Shown in pieces: positions 34,303 through 46,595 of a stretch of DNA of 64,000 nucleotides; position 1 is the first letter of the stretch; each line of letters starts with the position of its first letter. The stretch is taken from positions 1 to 64,000 of the forward strand of contig NZ_JAHSTU010000001.1 of NCBI RefSeq assembly GCF_019145495.1. Direction: 5' to 3'. Below the pieces are notes generated by a model that worked only from the letters and a program-made list of their open reading frames with translations, did no database searches and had not been told where the DNA came from. Position numbers and translations under genes: made by a program. This DNA comes from Pseudomonas azerbaijanoccidentalis. GTDB taxonomy: Bacteria; Pseudomonadota; Gammaproteobacteria; Pseudomonadales; Pseudomonadaceae.

Positions 34303-35190
34303 TCAGGGCGCGAGCGTCTGTAAGGCATCGAGCACCTGCCGTAGCGCCTTACCCAACGGCTTATCCTGACGCAGCACAATGCCTAGCGTGCGGCTCAGGG
34401 GCGGCTTCAACGGTTCGACTCGTAAGCCACGCCGATAATGAGTTGACGCCACTGACATAGCGGGCACGATGCTGTAGCCCAGCCCGGCAGCAACCATCTC
34501 CTTGATTGCTTCGATGCTGCCCAACTCCATCACCGGTTTGACGCGTAGGCCGGCCTGCAAATACCACTCATCGATCAATAACCGCGTGCTACTGCCGGCT
34601 TCAAAAACCACCAAGGGCATGCTTGCCAGTGACTGAGGCGTCACACACTGCGGCACATCCGCCTGCTCGGAGCTGAAGATCACCACGAACTCGTCCTCGA
34701 GCAAAGGGCATATCGACAAACTGCGCCCGGCGGCGGGAAGAGTGACGAGTGCCAGGTCAAGGCGGTTCTCCTCGACTGCGCGCAGGATGCCATCGGTATT
34801 GCCGGTACTGACTCGTACATCCAGCGCCGGAAACTTTCGCCGCAGGGTTTGCAGAATGGGCGGCAGTAAATGGATGCAGGCGGTGGCACCGGTGCCGATG
34901 GAGATCTGGCCGGCGACCCCTTGAGCATGACTGGACAGATCGAGAAGGGCGTCTTCAACCACGGCATTAATTCGGCCGATGTGCTCAAGCAAGGTGTTCC
35001 CCGCCGACGTCGGCTTTATGCGCTTGCCGACACGTTCTATCAGCTTCAGGTTCAGCCATGTTTCCAGTTGACGAATTTGCAGGCTGACGGCGGGTTGGGT
35101 CAGGCCCTGACGCTCGGCGGCGCCGGAGAAGCTACCGTGCTCGATGACCTGAGCGAAGGTGTGCAAATGCTTGAGATTGAGACCATGCAT
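34303..35190 (-). CDS. LysR-family transcriptional regulator (CbbR/CysB-like)
   Basis: This 295-residue protein has helix-turn-helix SFSGAAERQGLTQPAVSLQI and a substrate domain with ISIGTGATACIHLLPPIL and GYSIVPAMSV. It is divergent from the GNAT-MFS gene pair starting at 35340 and probably regulates it. The effector is unknown. Confidence 0.92.
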   Translation of the reverse strand: MHGLNLKHLHTFAQVIEHGSFSGAAERQGLTQPAVSLQIRQLETWLNLKLIERVGKRIKPTSAGNTLLEHIGRINAVVEDALLDLSSHAQGVAGQISIGTGATACIHLLPPILQTLRRKFPALDVRVSTGNTDGILRAVEENRLDLALVTLPAAGRSLSICPLLEDEFVVIFSSEQADVPQCVTPQSLASMPLVVFEAGSSTRLLIDEWYLQAGLRVKPVMELGSIEAIKEMVAAGLGYSIVPAMSVASTHYRRGLRVEPLKPPLSRTLGIVLRQDKPLGKALRQVLDALQTLAP

Positions 35191-35339
35191 GACAAAGTTT
35201 TACTTATGCTGAGGATGAGGAATCATAGCTTTGTTTTGGTTTGTCCTGGCGTCATTATTTGTTCAGCGGGCAGTTGCTCTGCGCGAAGGCGACAGCCAGC
35301 AATCCATAATCAATCTGATATTCCTGACGAAGATTATCC

Positions 35340-35873
35340 ATGCCTCACACCTTGTTAGTTCGAGACGCCAGTGACAACGACATGCCTGCGGTGCAGGTGA
35401 TTTATGCCCATCATGTGATTCATGGCACGGCCAGTTTCGAATTGAACCCACCGACCCTCGAACAGATGCGTCAACGGCACGCCGATATCTATGCCCATGG
35501 GCTGCCGTTTCTGGTGGCTGAGCGCGATGGGGAATTGGTCGGTTATGGCTACGCCACCCTGTATCGGCCGCGTCCGGCCTATCGTTTTACGGTCGAGGAC
35601 TCTGTCTATGTCCGCGAGGATATGTCTGGTTTGGGCATTGGGCAGGCGCTGTTGAGCAAGGTAATCGAACGTTGCATCGAGGGTGGACGGCGGCAAATGG
35701 TCGCGATCATCGGCAACAGCGAAAACCTCGCGTCGATCCGTTTGCACGAGCGCCAGGGCTTTCGCACGGTCGGGGTATTTGAATCGGTAGGCTTCAAGCA
35801 CGGCCGCTGGCTCGACACCGTTATCATGCAGCGTGAATTAGGCGAGGGGGCCGGTAGCACACCCCATGATTAG
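35340..35873 (+). CDS. GNAT N-acetyltransferase (phosphinothricin/methionine-sulphone type)
   Basis: This 177-residue GNAT is of the Pat/MddA group: VQVIYAHHVIHGTASFE at the N-terminus, the acetyl-CoA loop EDMSGLGIGQALL, and NSENLASIRLHERQGF. Members acetylate phosphinothricin, methionine sulphone or related amino-acid analogues. Its end overlaps the MFS gene by 8 bp, which suggests a detoxify-and-export pair. Confidence 0.9.
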   Translation: MPHTLLVRDASDNDMPAVQVIYAHHVIHGTASFELNPPTLEQMRQRHADIYAHGLPFLVAERDGELVGYGYATLYRPRPAYRFTVEDSVYVREDMSGLGIGQALLSKVIERCIEGGRRQMVAIIGNSENLASIRLHERQGFRTVGVFESVGFKHGRWLDTVIMQRELGEGAGSTPHD

Positions 35874-37062
35874 TGCGGGTATCCGATCCGTGGGTATGCG
35901 GACGGCCATGGCACTGGGCCTCTCGCAATTGATCAACTGGGGTGTGTCGTTCTATCTGCTCGGCGCATTCGGCCCGGCCATGGTGAAAGACCTGGGCTGG
36001 AGTGGCCAGCAGGTGTTTGCCGGACTCTCGGTGGCGATGGTCGTTATGGGCCTTGTGTCGCCGTTTACGGGTGGCTTGGTGGAGCGCTGTGGCGGGCGTG
36101 CAGTGTTGCGATTCGGCACTTTGCTCAATGCAGTCTCTTGTATGCTGTTGGCAAGCAGCTGGCCGTCGCTGCCGATTTACTACCTGATCTGGATGTTGTT
36201 CGGCGTCGGCATGCGTCTGTCGTTGTACGATGCATTGTTTGCTGTTCTCGCCGGGCTGGCCGGTGAGCGGGCGCGGGGCACCATGGTGCGTATCACCCTG
36301 CTCGGCGGTTTGTCATCGACGGTGTTCTGGCCGCTGGGCAGTGGCTTGCAGGACCTGATCGGCTGGCGACACGGATTGATGGTCTATGCCGCACTGTGTC
36401 TTGTCAGCGTCACATTGCTCTATGTGCTGCCTGCTGGTGCGGCCATGTTGAAGGCTGAGCTCGGCGATTCGCACGCTACGCCTCAACGTGCAGCTTCGGT
36501 TTTCAACCAATGGTTGTTCGGCCTTGGCGTGACGTTGGTGGGTGTGCTCTCGGCGGGATTGGCACCACAGCTTCCGGATTTACTCACGTCCTTGGGTGCG
36601 CCGATCGGCCTGGTGGCATTGTGGGGCATCGGCCAGACGTGTGCACGGATGACGCAAAGCCTGTTGGGCGAGTCGATAACTGCTTTATCGCTTAACGTAT
36701 GGGTGGGGATCAGTCTGCCGCTGTGTTTCGCCATTGGCCTACTGAGCCAGGGCAGGGTGCTGCTGGCAGGGCTATTCGTGTTTGGTTACGGCGCGCTGAA
36801 TGGTCTCTCGACACTGCTGCGAGCGAGCCTCCCGTTCGAGCTATTCGCGCCCGACCAATACGCGCGCCTGACCGGAAAGCTGGTGGCGCCAGCTTTCATC
36901 CTGTCAGCCTTCGCGCCCTGGTTATTTGCCGCTGTGCGTGATCACTCGGGAGATCGCACCTTGTTATGGATGGCCTTGGGCATTGGACTGTGCAGCCTGA
37001 TGGTGGCCATTGCCCTGAAGGCTGTGGGAGGTATTGATCATGGGCCGACCACAAAAGAGTGA
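35866..37062 (+). CDS. MFS transporter coupled to the GNAT gene
   Basis: This 398-residue, 12-helix MFS protein has a conserved first loop reduced to GGLVERCGGRAVLR. Its ATG lies inside the last codons of the acetyltransferase gene, so the two are coupled. It probably exports or imports the acetylated compound. The substrate is unknown. Confidence 0.87.
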   Translation: MISAGIRSVGMRTAMALGLSQLINWGVSFYLLGAFGPAMVKDLGWSGQQVFAGLSVAMVVMGLVSPFTGGLVERCGGRAVLRFGTLLNAVSCMLLASSWPSLPIYYLIWMLFGVGMRLSLYDALFAVLAGLAGERARGTMVRITLLGGLSSTVFWPLGSGLQDLIGWRHGLMVYAALCLVSVTLLYVLPAGAAMLKAELGDSHATPQRAASVFNQWLFGLGVTLVGVLSAGLAPQLPDLLTSLGAPIGLVALWGIGQTCARMTQSLLGESITALSLNVWVGISLPLCFAIGLLSQGRVLLAGLFVFGYGALNGLSTLLRASLPFELFAPDQYARLTGKLVAPAFILSAFAPWLFAAVRDHSGDRTLLWMALGIGLCSLMVAIALKAVGGIDHGPTTKE

Positions 37063-37487
37063 TCTTCGATATGAACGCGGGAAGTGATAACCGTGCGTTT
37101 ATTGAGGGTTGCTTGTTTGGTATCGCTGACGTGGTCGCCGCGGCTTTCGGGAAGTAAGGTGCCTTGGCCTCGATGTTCATCTTGGATAAGCGCTTCATGG
37201 GCGATTTTGCGATGAAATCCTCAGAAATCATAGCAACGGTTCGCGTAGGCGTTTTACACACTCTGGGCCGATTGCTGCTGTTGCAAAAGGTTAAGTAAAA
37301 CTCCGGGCAGGCGTTATCCAACAGCTGATTTTTATCTTTTCCAAGGGGGGGGGCGAGCAGCGTTCTCCAAGGTCAATGCAACGAAATCCACACCCGGGCC
37401 TCATACATAAACGAACCGAGCCCTTGTTGCTGCTAACGGACGCAAGGGTCGGTGCAGGCTCTCTCCCAACTAGAGGCAATGGTGTTC
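37063..37487. other. Intergenic region with a nine-G tract
   Basis: Short frames of 28 and 41 codons are open at about 37072 and 37173-37298, but neither has a good ribosome site. Nine consecutive G occur at 37345-37353, 135 bp before the trehalose synthase start. AGAGG before 37488 is the likely ribosome site. No terminator is recognised after the MFS gene. Confidence 0.45.
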
Positions 37488-39554
<2,067 letters not shown>

Positions 39555-39618
39555 GCGGGCAGGCCCGCAAGCCTGATGCCAGGTCTGGCCGGTTGCTGCC
39601 TGGCGCCACGGTCTGGAT

Positions 39619-41784
39619 TTAATCTGAAGGCGTGTTAAGCAATGAATGCACCCGCGAAGTGAGTTCATTCAGGCTGAAGGGTTTGGTTAGTAATCGGGTT
39701 GTCTTATCAACCGAGACCAGTCGCGAACCGCCAGCAAACCCGGTGATGAAAAGCACTTTGAGTCGTGGAAATTTCTTTCTGAGTTCAGCAGCGAGGCTGA
39801 TCCCGTTCATCGATCCAGGTAAGCCAACATCACTCAACAGTAAGTCCAGGTGTCCCAGCGTTTCTGCCTGTTTGATGGCAGAAACGCTATCGGCTGCTTC
39901 AATGACGCGATAGCCAATTTCGGACAGAAGCTCCAGCGCCATTTGCCGGATTGCCGGTTCATCGTCCACCAGTAATATCGTTTCGTTATGCCCGGATGAA
40001 ATCAGCTGATTGGCGTCGCCCAGATCTACTTTCGGCACTTCCGGTTGCGAATCATCCACCGGGAAATACAGGGTCACAGTGGTGCCGACACCCAGACTGC
40101 TATGGACTCTGACCTGGCCACCGGATTGCTGAGTGAAGCCATAGATCATTGACAGACCCAGCCCGGTTCCCTCGCCCAACTTCTTGGTGGTAAAGAATGG
40201 ATCAAAAATTCGCGACAAAATCTCGGGACTGATCCCTGTGCCGGAATCCGTGGCAGAAATGCTCACATAGGATCCAGCTGGTAGCATTTTGTCGGATGAA
40301 GAAGCCTCATCGATTACGCATCGATCAACCTTAATGTCGAGCCTACCTCCATCGGGCATTGCATCGCGTGCATTGATCGCAAGATTAAGCAGCGCGTTTT
40401 CCAGTTGGTTCAAGTCGCACCTGATACGATCGGTTGTTCTGAATGAGCACTCAACAACGATGCTTGGACCCACTGCACGCCGGATCATCTCTTCCAGGTC
40501 GGCAACCACTTTTCGGGGATCAAGGAGTTCGGGTTCGAGGGATTGCTGCCTGGAGAACGCAAGGAGTCGTTGCGTTAATGCGGCTGCTCGTGATGCCGAA
40601 GTCAAGGCGACTGAGTTGTATCGGGCCAAATCGTCGTAACGACCTGCATCAATACGTCGTTGCATCAGTTCCAGGCTACCGATCATGCCCGCCAACAGAT
40701 TATTGAAGTCATGAGCGATCCCGCCGGTAAGCTGCCCGACCGCTTCCATTTTTTGGCTTTGTCTCAACTTGGATTCCGTCACAGCGCGCTCTCGCTGCTC
40801 CTCTTCCAGTTGTTGGGTGCGTTCTGCTATCCGAACTTCAAGCAGGTCGTTCCAGTCACGCAGCGCACTTTCCAATTGCACCCGGTCATCGATGTCCTCG
40901 ATGGTGCCGTACCATTGTTCGCAGTTTCCGGAGAGGTCGAGGCTGCACAGCGCACGGACTCTAAACCAACGGTAAACGCCAGTGTGCTTTCGTAATCGGA
41001 CCTGAAGATCAAAAGGCTGCAGCGTGCCCAGAGATTGATCCCAGAGCGCGGCAATTGACACCTGATCTGCCTCATGCGCGGCATTGGCCCACTGGCGTTC
41101 CAATGTCTGCTCGAGCGACAGGCCGGTGTATTCGTACCAACGTGGATCGATAGAGATCAGGTTGCCACCCTTGTCGGCAGTCCAAGGCCAAAGTGGATTA
41201 AGCTCCGCGGCAATGCGGTAATGCCTTTCGCTTTCACGCAGCCGTTTTTCCGTTGACCGCATAACGTCCAATGTTTTGAAACGCTTCAACGCCGCGCCCA
41301 GCAGGTTGCTATACCCACGGAGAAAGTCGATATCGCTGTCTGTAAACTGACGAGGCGTTCGACTGTCCACCTCAAATATTCCGAAAGGGCGTTCTCCGTT
41401 AGCGCCGCGCACTAGAACATTGACGAAGGCTTTGACCCCATTGTTCTTTTGAAAATCGTGATAGTGAAATCGGGTTTCCGTTGCAATATCTGTCGAAATG
41501 ACGGGTGCATTGGTGTTGAGCGAGACGATTTCGGGGCTGCCTTCGCATGCTTGCACGCGAACCTTTCCGACCACATCTGGCGCCCAACCCACGCCGTTTC
41601 TTACCAGAAACGTGATGCCGTCTTCTTCTAGCAGCATGAATTTGGCCAGATTAGTTTCAAGGGCATCACCGACTAATCGACACGCCTCGTCGAGGATTTG
41701 CTCAAGGTCATCTGACGCCAAGGCAAGCTCGCCAAATCGGGCAAGCACCTTACGCTGACGCAGTAACGTATCCTCGATATTCAT
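39619..41784 (-). CDS. Hybrid sensor kinase GAF-PAS-HisKA-HATPase-REC
   Basis: This 721-residue cytosolic protein has no membrane segment. A GAF domain (residues about 10-165) is followed by PAS ([18 protein letters not shown]) and a coiled linker. HisKA follows, with acceptor His in [14 protein letters not shown], then HATPase ([35 protein letters not shown]) and a C-terminal receiver ([12 protein letters not shown], phospho-Asp in [10 protein letters not shown]). It resembles Pseudomonas soluble hybrid kinases. I preferred ATG 41784 over TTG 41838. No partner regulator is adjacent. Confidence 0.9.
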   Translation of the reverse strand: MNIEDTLLRQRKVLARFGELALASDDLEQILDEACRLVGDALETNLAKFMLLEEDGITFLVRNGVGWAPDVVGKVRVQACEGSPEIVSLNTNAPVISTDIATETRFHYHDFQKNNGVKAFVNVLVRGANGERPFGIFEVDSRTPRQFTDSDIDFLRGYSNLLGAALKRFKTLDVMRSTEKRLRESERHYRIAAELNPLWPWTADKGGNLISIDPRWYEYTGLSLEQTLERQWANAAHEADQVSIAALWDQSLGTLQPFDLQVRLRKHTGVYRWFRVRALCSLDLSGNCEQWYGTIEDIDDRVQLESALRDWNDLLEVRIAERTQQLEEEQRERAVTESKLRQSQKMEAVGQLTGGIAHDFNNLLAGMIGSLELMQRRIDAGRYDDLARYNSVALTSASRAAALTQRLLAFSRQQSLEPELLDPRKVVADLEEMIRRAVGPSIVVECSFRTTDRIRCDLNQLENALLNLAINARDAMPDGGRLDIKVDRCVIDEASSSDKMLPAGSYVSISATDSGTGISPEILSRIFDPFFTTKKLGEGTGLGLSMIYGFTQQSGGQVRVHSSLGVGTTVTLYFPVDDSQPEVPKVDLGDANQLISSGHNETILLVDDEPAIRQMALELLSEIGYRVIEAADSVSAIKQAETLGHLDLLLSDVGLPGSMNGISLAAELRKKFPRLKVLFITGFAGGSRLVSVDKTTRLLTKPFSLNELTSRVHSLLNTPSD

Positions 41785-41870
41785 AGGTTCACCAAAGGCG
41801 GTTTCAATATCCGAGGCTTGAGTTTCAGCTAGGTTCAAAAAGCCTGATTGAAAGCAGTTTTCGCTGAACC

Positions 41871-42761
41871 TCAGGGCAACTCCTGCGCCAGTTCAATCAG
41901 TGCGCGCAATCGTGCCGGCACGAAGCGATGGCCGGAGTAGTAGAGCCTCAACCCGCCAAACGACGGGCACCATGGCACCAACACCGGCACCAGTGCGCCG
42001 CTTGCCAGTTCATCGACGATGAACCACTCGGAAATAAATCCAATGCCAAGGCCCAACAACACAGCCTGTTTGATAGCCAGCAACTCGTTGGAGGCGAAGT
42101 GAACCGGCAGATCCATCTGCAGCTTTTGGCCATCGCGCTCCAATTCCCACTGGTAGAGGCCACCATGGGCCATGCGCATGCCGATGCTCCGGTGGGTGAG
42201 TAAATCTCGCGGATGCTCGGGCACGCCGTGGCGTTCGAGGTATTCGGGCGTTGCTACCACGAGCATTCGGACGTCACCCGACAGGGCCACGGCGATCATG
42301 TCTTGTGGCACAGACTCTGCCAGGCGAACCCCGGCGTCGAAGCCTCCGGCGATGATGTCGACCATGCTTGATTCGCTGACGATGTCGATGCGCACGTCGG
42401 GATAGCGCTGTGCATACTGCTTCAAGAGCGGTTCCAACAGCAGGTAAGCCGCGCCATAGGGTGCATTGATGCGCAATGTGCCGCTGGGTTCATCGGGGCC
42501 GACGCTGGCCTCTTCACCGGCACTTTTGATCTGTGCCAGCGCAGGTGCGATGCGTGCGACATAACGTTGCCCGATGTCGGTGAGGGCAACGCTGCGCGTG
42601 GAACGATTGAACAGTCGTACTTTCAGGCGTGCTTCCAGGCCGGCTACCGCACTGCTCACAGCCGTAGTGGACATGCCCAACTCCTGTGCTGCACCGCGAA
42701 AACTGTTGCGACGCGCAACGGCCAGTACCACTTCCAGCTCGGTCATTCCTGTTCTGTGCAT
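41871..42761 (-). CDS. LysR-family transcriptional regulator
   Basis: This 296-residue protein starts at ATG 42761 (MHRTGMTELEVV), with helix-turn-helix SFRGAAQELGMSTTAVSSAV and a DmlR-like effector domain. It is divergent from the aldehyde dehydrogenase gene at 42884 and is its probable regulator. Confidence 0.9.
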   Translation of the reverse strand: MHRTGMTELEVVLAVARRNSFRGAAQELGMSTTAVSSAVAGLEARLKVRLFNRSTRSVALTDIGQRYVARIAPALAQIKSAGEEASVGPDEPSGTLRINAPYGAAYLLLEPLLKQYAQRYPDVRIDIVSESSMVDIIAGGFDAGVRLAESVPQDMIAVALSGDVRMLVVATPEYLERHGVPEHPRDLLTHRSIGMRMAHGGLYQWELERDGQKLQMDLPVHFASNELLAIKQAVLLGLGIGFISEWFIVDELASGALVPVLVPWCPSFGGLRLYYSGHRFVPARLRALIELAQELP

Positions 42762-42883
42762 GGATAGTCCTGAATATAGGGATTCTTCATAAGCCAAAAG
42801 ATGGCTTATCGGAATAATGAACCCTTCTTAGACTTCATCACAGAGGCTCGCTTCGGGCGAGTCAATTTGAGCGAGGAGTCGCC

Positions 42884-44314
42884 ATGCAACGCGTTGAACA
42901 TATCTACATCAACGGTGAGTTCGTCATTCCACACGGTCAGGAATGGTTCGACCTTCATAACCCGAGCACCGAAGAAGTCATCGGACAGGTTCGGCTGGGC
43001 GATGCACTTGACGCACAGCGTGCGATCGCCGCCGCCAAGGTTGCGTTTCCGGCGTGGGCTCGTACTGGCCGGGAGGAGCGCATTGCGGCACTGCAACGGA
43101 TGCACCGGGCCATGGCGGCAAGGGAGGAAGAACTGCTGGAGGCCATCCTCGTGGAATACGGCGCACCGTCGGTTCGCGGGCGGTGGATGGCGACTTATCC
43201 GGCTGATGTGATCGCCCAAGCAATCGATGCATTGGAAGCGTTCGATTTCGAGGAACAGGTTGGCATGGCCAGGGTGATTCTGACGCCCGTGGGCGTGACC
43301 GGTCTGATTACACCCTGGAACAGCAATGCGGGTTTCATTTGCAACAAACTGGCCACCGCGCTGGCGGCAGGCTGCACTGCCGTCATCAAACCCAGCGAGA
43401 TGAGCGCGCTACAGACGCAGGTCGTGGTCAGGGCGTTGCACGAAGCGGGGCTGCCACCGGGTGTTTTCAATATCGTCAACGGACGGGGTGACGTGGTTGG
43501 CGAGGAGATCGCCCGACATCCCGATGTTGCCAAGATCTCGTTCACGGGGTCGTCCGCTATCGGCCAACATCTGGTAAAAGCCGGTGCTGACACCATGAAG
43601 CGCGTGACGCTTGAACTCGGCGGCAAGTCGCCCACCGTGGTTCTTGACGATGCGGATTTTCCGGCCGTCATGCCGCTGGTGCTGCAAGCGGGATTTCTCA
43701 ACAGCGGCCAGGCTTGTATCGCAGGCACTCGCATTCTCGTGCCGCGCAGTCGGTTGGCAGAGTTTGAGCGGATTGCGAAGGAGGGTGTCGCACAGATTCA
43801 ATCGGGTGATCCACGCAACGCCGACACTGACATCGGTCCGATGGTGAGCCAGAAACAATGGGAACGGGTGCAGCGCTACATCCGTACCGGCCAGGAAGAA
43901 GGTGCGAGGTTATTGGCCGGTGGTGAGGGTCGTCCGGAAGGCTTGCATGCGGGATGGTTTGTGAAGCCCACGATTTTCACAGATGCCAACAACCGGATGC
44001 GCATCGCGCGTGAGGAAATCTTCGGCCCCGTGCTGACGATCATCCCCTATGAGGATGATGCCGATGCGATCAGCATTGCCAACGATACGGACTATGGGCT
44101 GAGCGCCCTGGTGCTGGGGAAGAGTTCAGAACGCTGCTTGAACATCGCCCGTCAGATCGATTCGGGACGCGTGCTCATCAACACCCTGGCCCACGAACCG
44201 CGCGCCCCCTTCGGTGGATTCAAGCACTCAGGCCTTGGGCGCGAAATGGGCAGGTGGGGGATGAGCGCGTTTTTGGAGCCGAAGACGTTGATCAGGTATG
44301 AACCGTTGAAATGA
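42884..44314 (+). CDS. Aldehyde dehydrogenase (NAD(P)-dependent)
   Basis: This 476-residue enzyme has the cofactor loop FTGSSAIGQH, catalytic Glu in LELGGKSP, and nucleophilic Cys in NSGQACIAGT. The C-terminal part (APFGGFKHSGLGREMG) is typical. The start has AGGAG upstream. The opposing LysR gene suggests induction by an aldehyde or its precursor. The substrate is not readable. Confidence 0.93.
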   Translation: MQRVEHIYINGEFVIPHGQEWFDLHNPSTEEVIGQVRLGDALDAQRAIAAAKVAFPAWARTGREERIAALQRMHRAMAAREEELLEAILVEYGAPSVRGRWMATYPADVIAQAIDALEAFDFEEQVGMARVILTPVGVTGLITPWNSNAGFICNKLATALAAGCTAVIKPSEMSALQTQVVVRALHEAGLPPGVFNIVNGRGDVVGEEIARHPDVAKISFTGSSAIGQHLVKAGADTMKRVTLELGGKSPTVVLDDADFPAVMPLVLQAGFLNSGQACIAGTRILVPRSRLAEFERIAKEGVAQIQSGDPRNADTDIGPMVSQKQWERVQRYIRTGQEEGARLLAGGEGRPEGLHAGWFVKPTIFTDANNRMRIAREEIFGPVLTIIPYEDDADAISIANDTDYGLSALVLGKSSERCLNIARQIDSGRVLINTLAHEPRAPFGGFKHSGLGREMGRWGMSAFLEPKTLIRYEPLK

Positions 44315-44421
44315 CGGGGTCAGATGCCTGTCTGGCAGCACTGGATGGGAATGGCAGCCGGCGTCCACTTTTGGCCGAGAGCTTTCGTTCGTGAACGCAG
44401 CTGCCGGCGAAAGGCGGCCTG

Positions 44422-45621
44422 TCAGGAGACGGCGGTTCGGACGTTTCCAGCCTTGGTAAACCAACATAGAGCGGCCACGCCGAGCAGCGTGGTTAGCACG
44501 GCCAGGAACAGGATTACGCGTTCAGTCCCCAATGGTGCGGCCAACAGCGCCACCAGCAGGCCGGCAAGCGGTTGAGACAGGTTGTTGAGTAAGGTAATCA
44601 CGCCCACAGTCTTGCCGAAATCCTGAGGCGGAATCACCCGTTGACGCAGACTGCGCATGTAGACGTTGAACATCTTGTCGAAGCCAACGATCAACAGGAA
44701 CCCCAGCGTATAACCGGCCAAATTAGGGCTCAGGGCGCTGATGAAGGCACCGGCGGCGATCATCGCATAGCCGACACCGCCCAGCACCCGCAGTGGCAGT
44801 ACCACCCGAGCGAGAAAGAACAGGATCGCGATGGTGGTCACAGCGCCAGCCGCCTGCAGCGCGGCGTAGCCATCCTTGCCACCACCGTATTGGCCGATCA
44901 CCATGGCCGCCGATGTGGCCAGGGTAACCCCGACGATCAGGTTGACGCCAACGGCCAGCGTGATGATTTTTTGCAACTGTACCTGCTCGCGGATATGCCC
45001 GAAGGCAATACGCAGAGGTTGCAGCCAGACGTCCTGGTGCTGCTCGAACACTTTTACGGTGATGCGGCTCCAACGTTGCCACGCCCGCATGCTCAGGTCA
45101 GCCAGCAGGAATAACCCGGCGACCCATAGGACCACCCAGTGCCAGCCCCAGACCTCCAGCAACAGCGCCGCTGCCAAAGGCCCGAGAACCAACCCGGTCT
45201 GATCGGCGATTTGCGAGTAGGACAAAGTCCTGGTGTAGTCGTATTGCTGGAAGACGTGTGGCATCAGCACCTCTCTCGCCATGATGCCCTGGGTGGTCAA
45301 CACCCCGCACATCGCTGACAGTATCACCACCCAGGTGATGCCGCCGAAGAGGGCATAGAGCCCCACGGCCACCCCACAAAGCAGGGCCCGATAGACCTGG
45401 CTGATGTGCAGGATCCTGACGGGCGAGAACTTGTCGCACAAGGCCCCGCACAAAGGAAACGCCAGAAAGCGTGGCAGTGATTCGACGAAAAACGCCAGCC
45501 CCGCCCAGGACACACTGTTGGTGGTCTGGAATACCACCAACGGGACGATGAACAGCAGGATCTGATCTGCCAGACGCGACAGAAACAACGAAATGAAAAA
45601 AGCCAGGTAATCCTTACGCAT
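44422..45621 (-). CDS. MFS transporter (EntS/MFS_3-like)
   Basis: This 399-residue carrier has a DUF894/MFS_3 layout (FFISLFLSRLADQILLF, FVESLPRFLAFPLCGALCDKF, LSYSQIADQTGLVLGPLAAA). Relatives export siderophores or drugs. No biosynthetic neighbour supports a substrate. It is convergent with the aldehyde dehydrogenase gene. Confidence 0.85.
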   Translation of the reverse strand: MRKDYLAFFISLFLSRLADQILLFIVPLVVFQTTNSVSWAGLAFFVESLPRFLAFPLCGALCDKFSPVRILHISQVYRALLCGVAVGLYALFGGITWVVILSAMCGVLTTQGIMAREVLMPHVFQQYDYTRTLSYSQIADQTGLVLGPLAAALLLEVWGWHWVVLWVAGLFLLADLSMRAWQRWSRITVKVFEQHQDVWLQPLRIAFGHIREQVQLQKIITLAVGVNLIVGVTLATSAAMVIGQYGGGKDGYAALQAAGAVTTIAILFFLARVVLPLRVLGGVGYAMIAAGAFISALSPNLAGYTLGFLLIVGFDKMFNVYMRSLRQRVIPPQDFGKTVGVITLLNNLSQPLAGLLVALLAAPLGTERVILFLAVLTTLLGVAALCWFTKAGNVRTAVS

Positions 45622-46069
45622 GATGACTTCCTGTCGAAGTGTTTGCTTTTACGTCCTTCAAAGGCCGGTCCTAGGCGCAATGTGGGCTGTTTGCCGGTCC
45701 AGTGGCTGAGATAAACCTTGGCGCAGCTGGTTGCATGGATCGAGACGTTTTGACCTGGGCTGGGGGCGATTAATTACCGCAGTGGCGAGCAGAATAGCGA
45801 TGGGTTGCTCGGTATCAAAGTAGCGTTTTGATAGGGAAAGGTTTTGATTCGGTAGAGCCTTCTGCAACTGGACGCATGATAGAGAATACAGAACCAACTA
45901 CTCCACTTTGATAGTTCGATATATCACGCGTTGCAGGATTTTCTCGATGGGTGGCTGTCTTAATCGGCGATTGATTGATTCAGATTAATGCACGGCCGAC
46001 TACGCGTTGACCTGACAATTTCGGGCCGCCAGAATTTCCTGCTCTTGTGAATTTCCAGAGGTCTGTCAG
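45622..46069. other. Intergenic region, nothing identified
   Basis: This 448-bp spacer lies between the divergent MFS and glycine-zipper genes. Short frames exist on the minus strand but lack ribosome sites and family likeness. It presumably holds both promoters. Confidence 0.4.
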
Positions 46070-46486
46070 ATGCTTAAATCATTGTCTATTGTTGCGTTTA
46101 GCTTTTGTGTATCTCAATACGCCTTCGCCGGTGAAACTACGAACACTGCAGTCGGTGGAGGTATCGGTGGTGCTCTCGGAAGCGTTGTCGGTCAAGCTGT
46201 AGGGGGCAGCACTGGCGCCGCGATCGGAGCCGGTGTAGGTGGCGCCGCTGGTGGTGCAATGACGGCAAAGAGCGGCAAGAAGACTGAATCAGCCATTGGC
46301 GGAGGTCTTGGGGCCGCTGGTGGACAGGTGATCGGCAACAGTGTGGGTGGCTCCACAGGCGGTCTGATTGGTGCGGGACTTGGGGGCGCAGCAGGCAGTG
46401 CGGTCGGCAACAATCTGGCCGACGATAACGACCATCACTCTGACTATAAGCATAAGAATAAATACAAACACAAGCATGGCGGTTAG
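46070..46486 (+). CDS. Glycine-zipper exported protein with internal duplication
   Basis: This 138-residue protein has a signal peptide (cleavage likely at YAFAG). Two tandem copies of about 38 residues built on GGGxGxxxG motifs follow: AVGGGIGGALGSVVGQAVGG and AIGGGLGAAGGQVIGNSVGG. A His/Lys-rich tail (HHSDYKHKNKYKHKHGG) ends the protein. Glycine zippers pack membrane helices in lipoproteins and toxins; the basic His tail may bind metal or polyanions. There is no close functional assignment. Confidence 0.75.
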   Translation: MLKSLSIVAFSFCVSQYAFAGETTNTAVGGGIGGALGSVVGQAVGGSTGAAIGAGVGGAAGGAMTAKSGKKTESAIGGGLGAAGGQVIGNSVGGSTGGLIGAGLGGAAGSAVGNNLADDNDHHSDYKHKNKYKHKHGG

Positions 46487-46595
46487 TCGGATACGTCATC
46501 CGTAACCTTGTTCTTTGACCTCCTGACCATGCGCTTGAATGAACCGAAAGCCGAAGGCAAGCGCTGCTGTCGTTTCGCCAAGTTTTCAGCCCTTG

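Noticed and set aside
36896..37321. 141-codon minus-strand ORF overlapping the MFS gene end
   Set aside because: Mostly antisense to the transporter, with composition typical of shadow frames.
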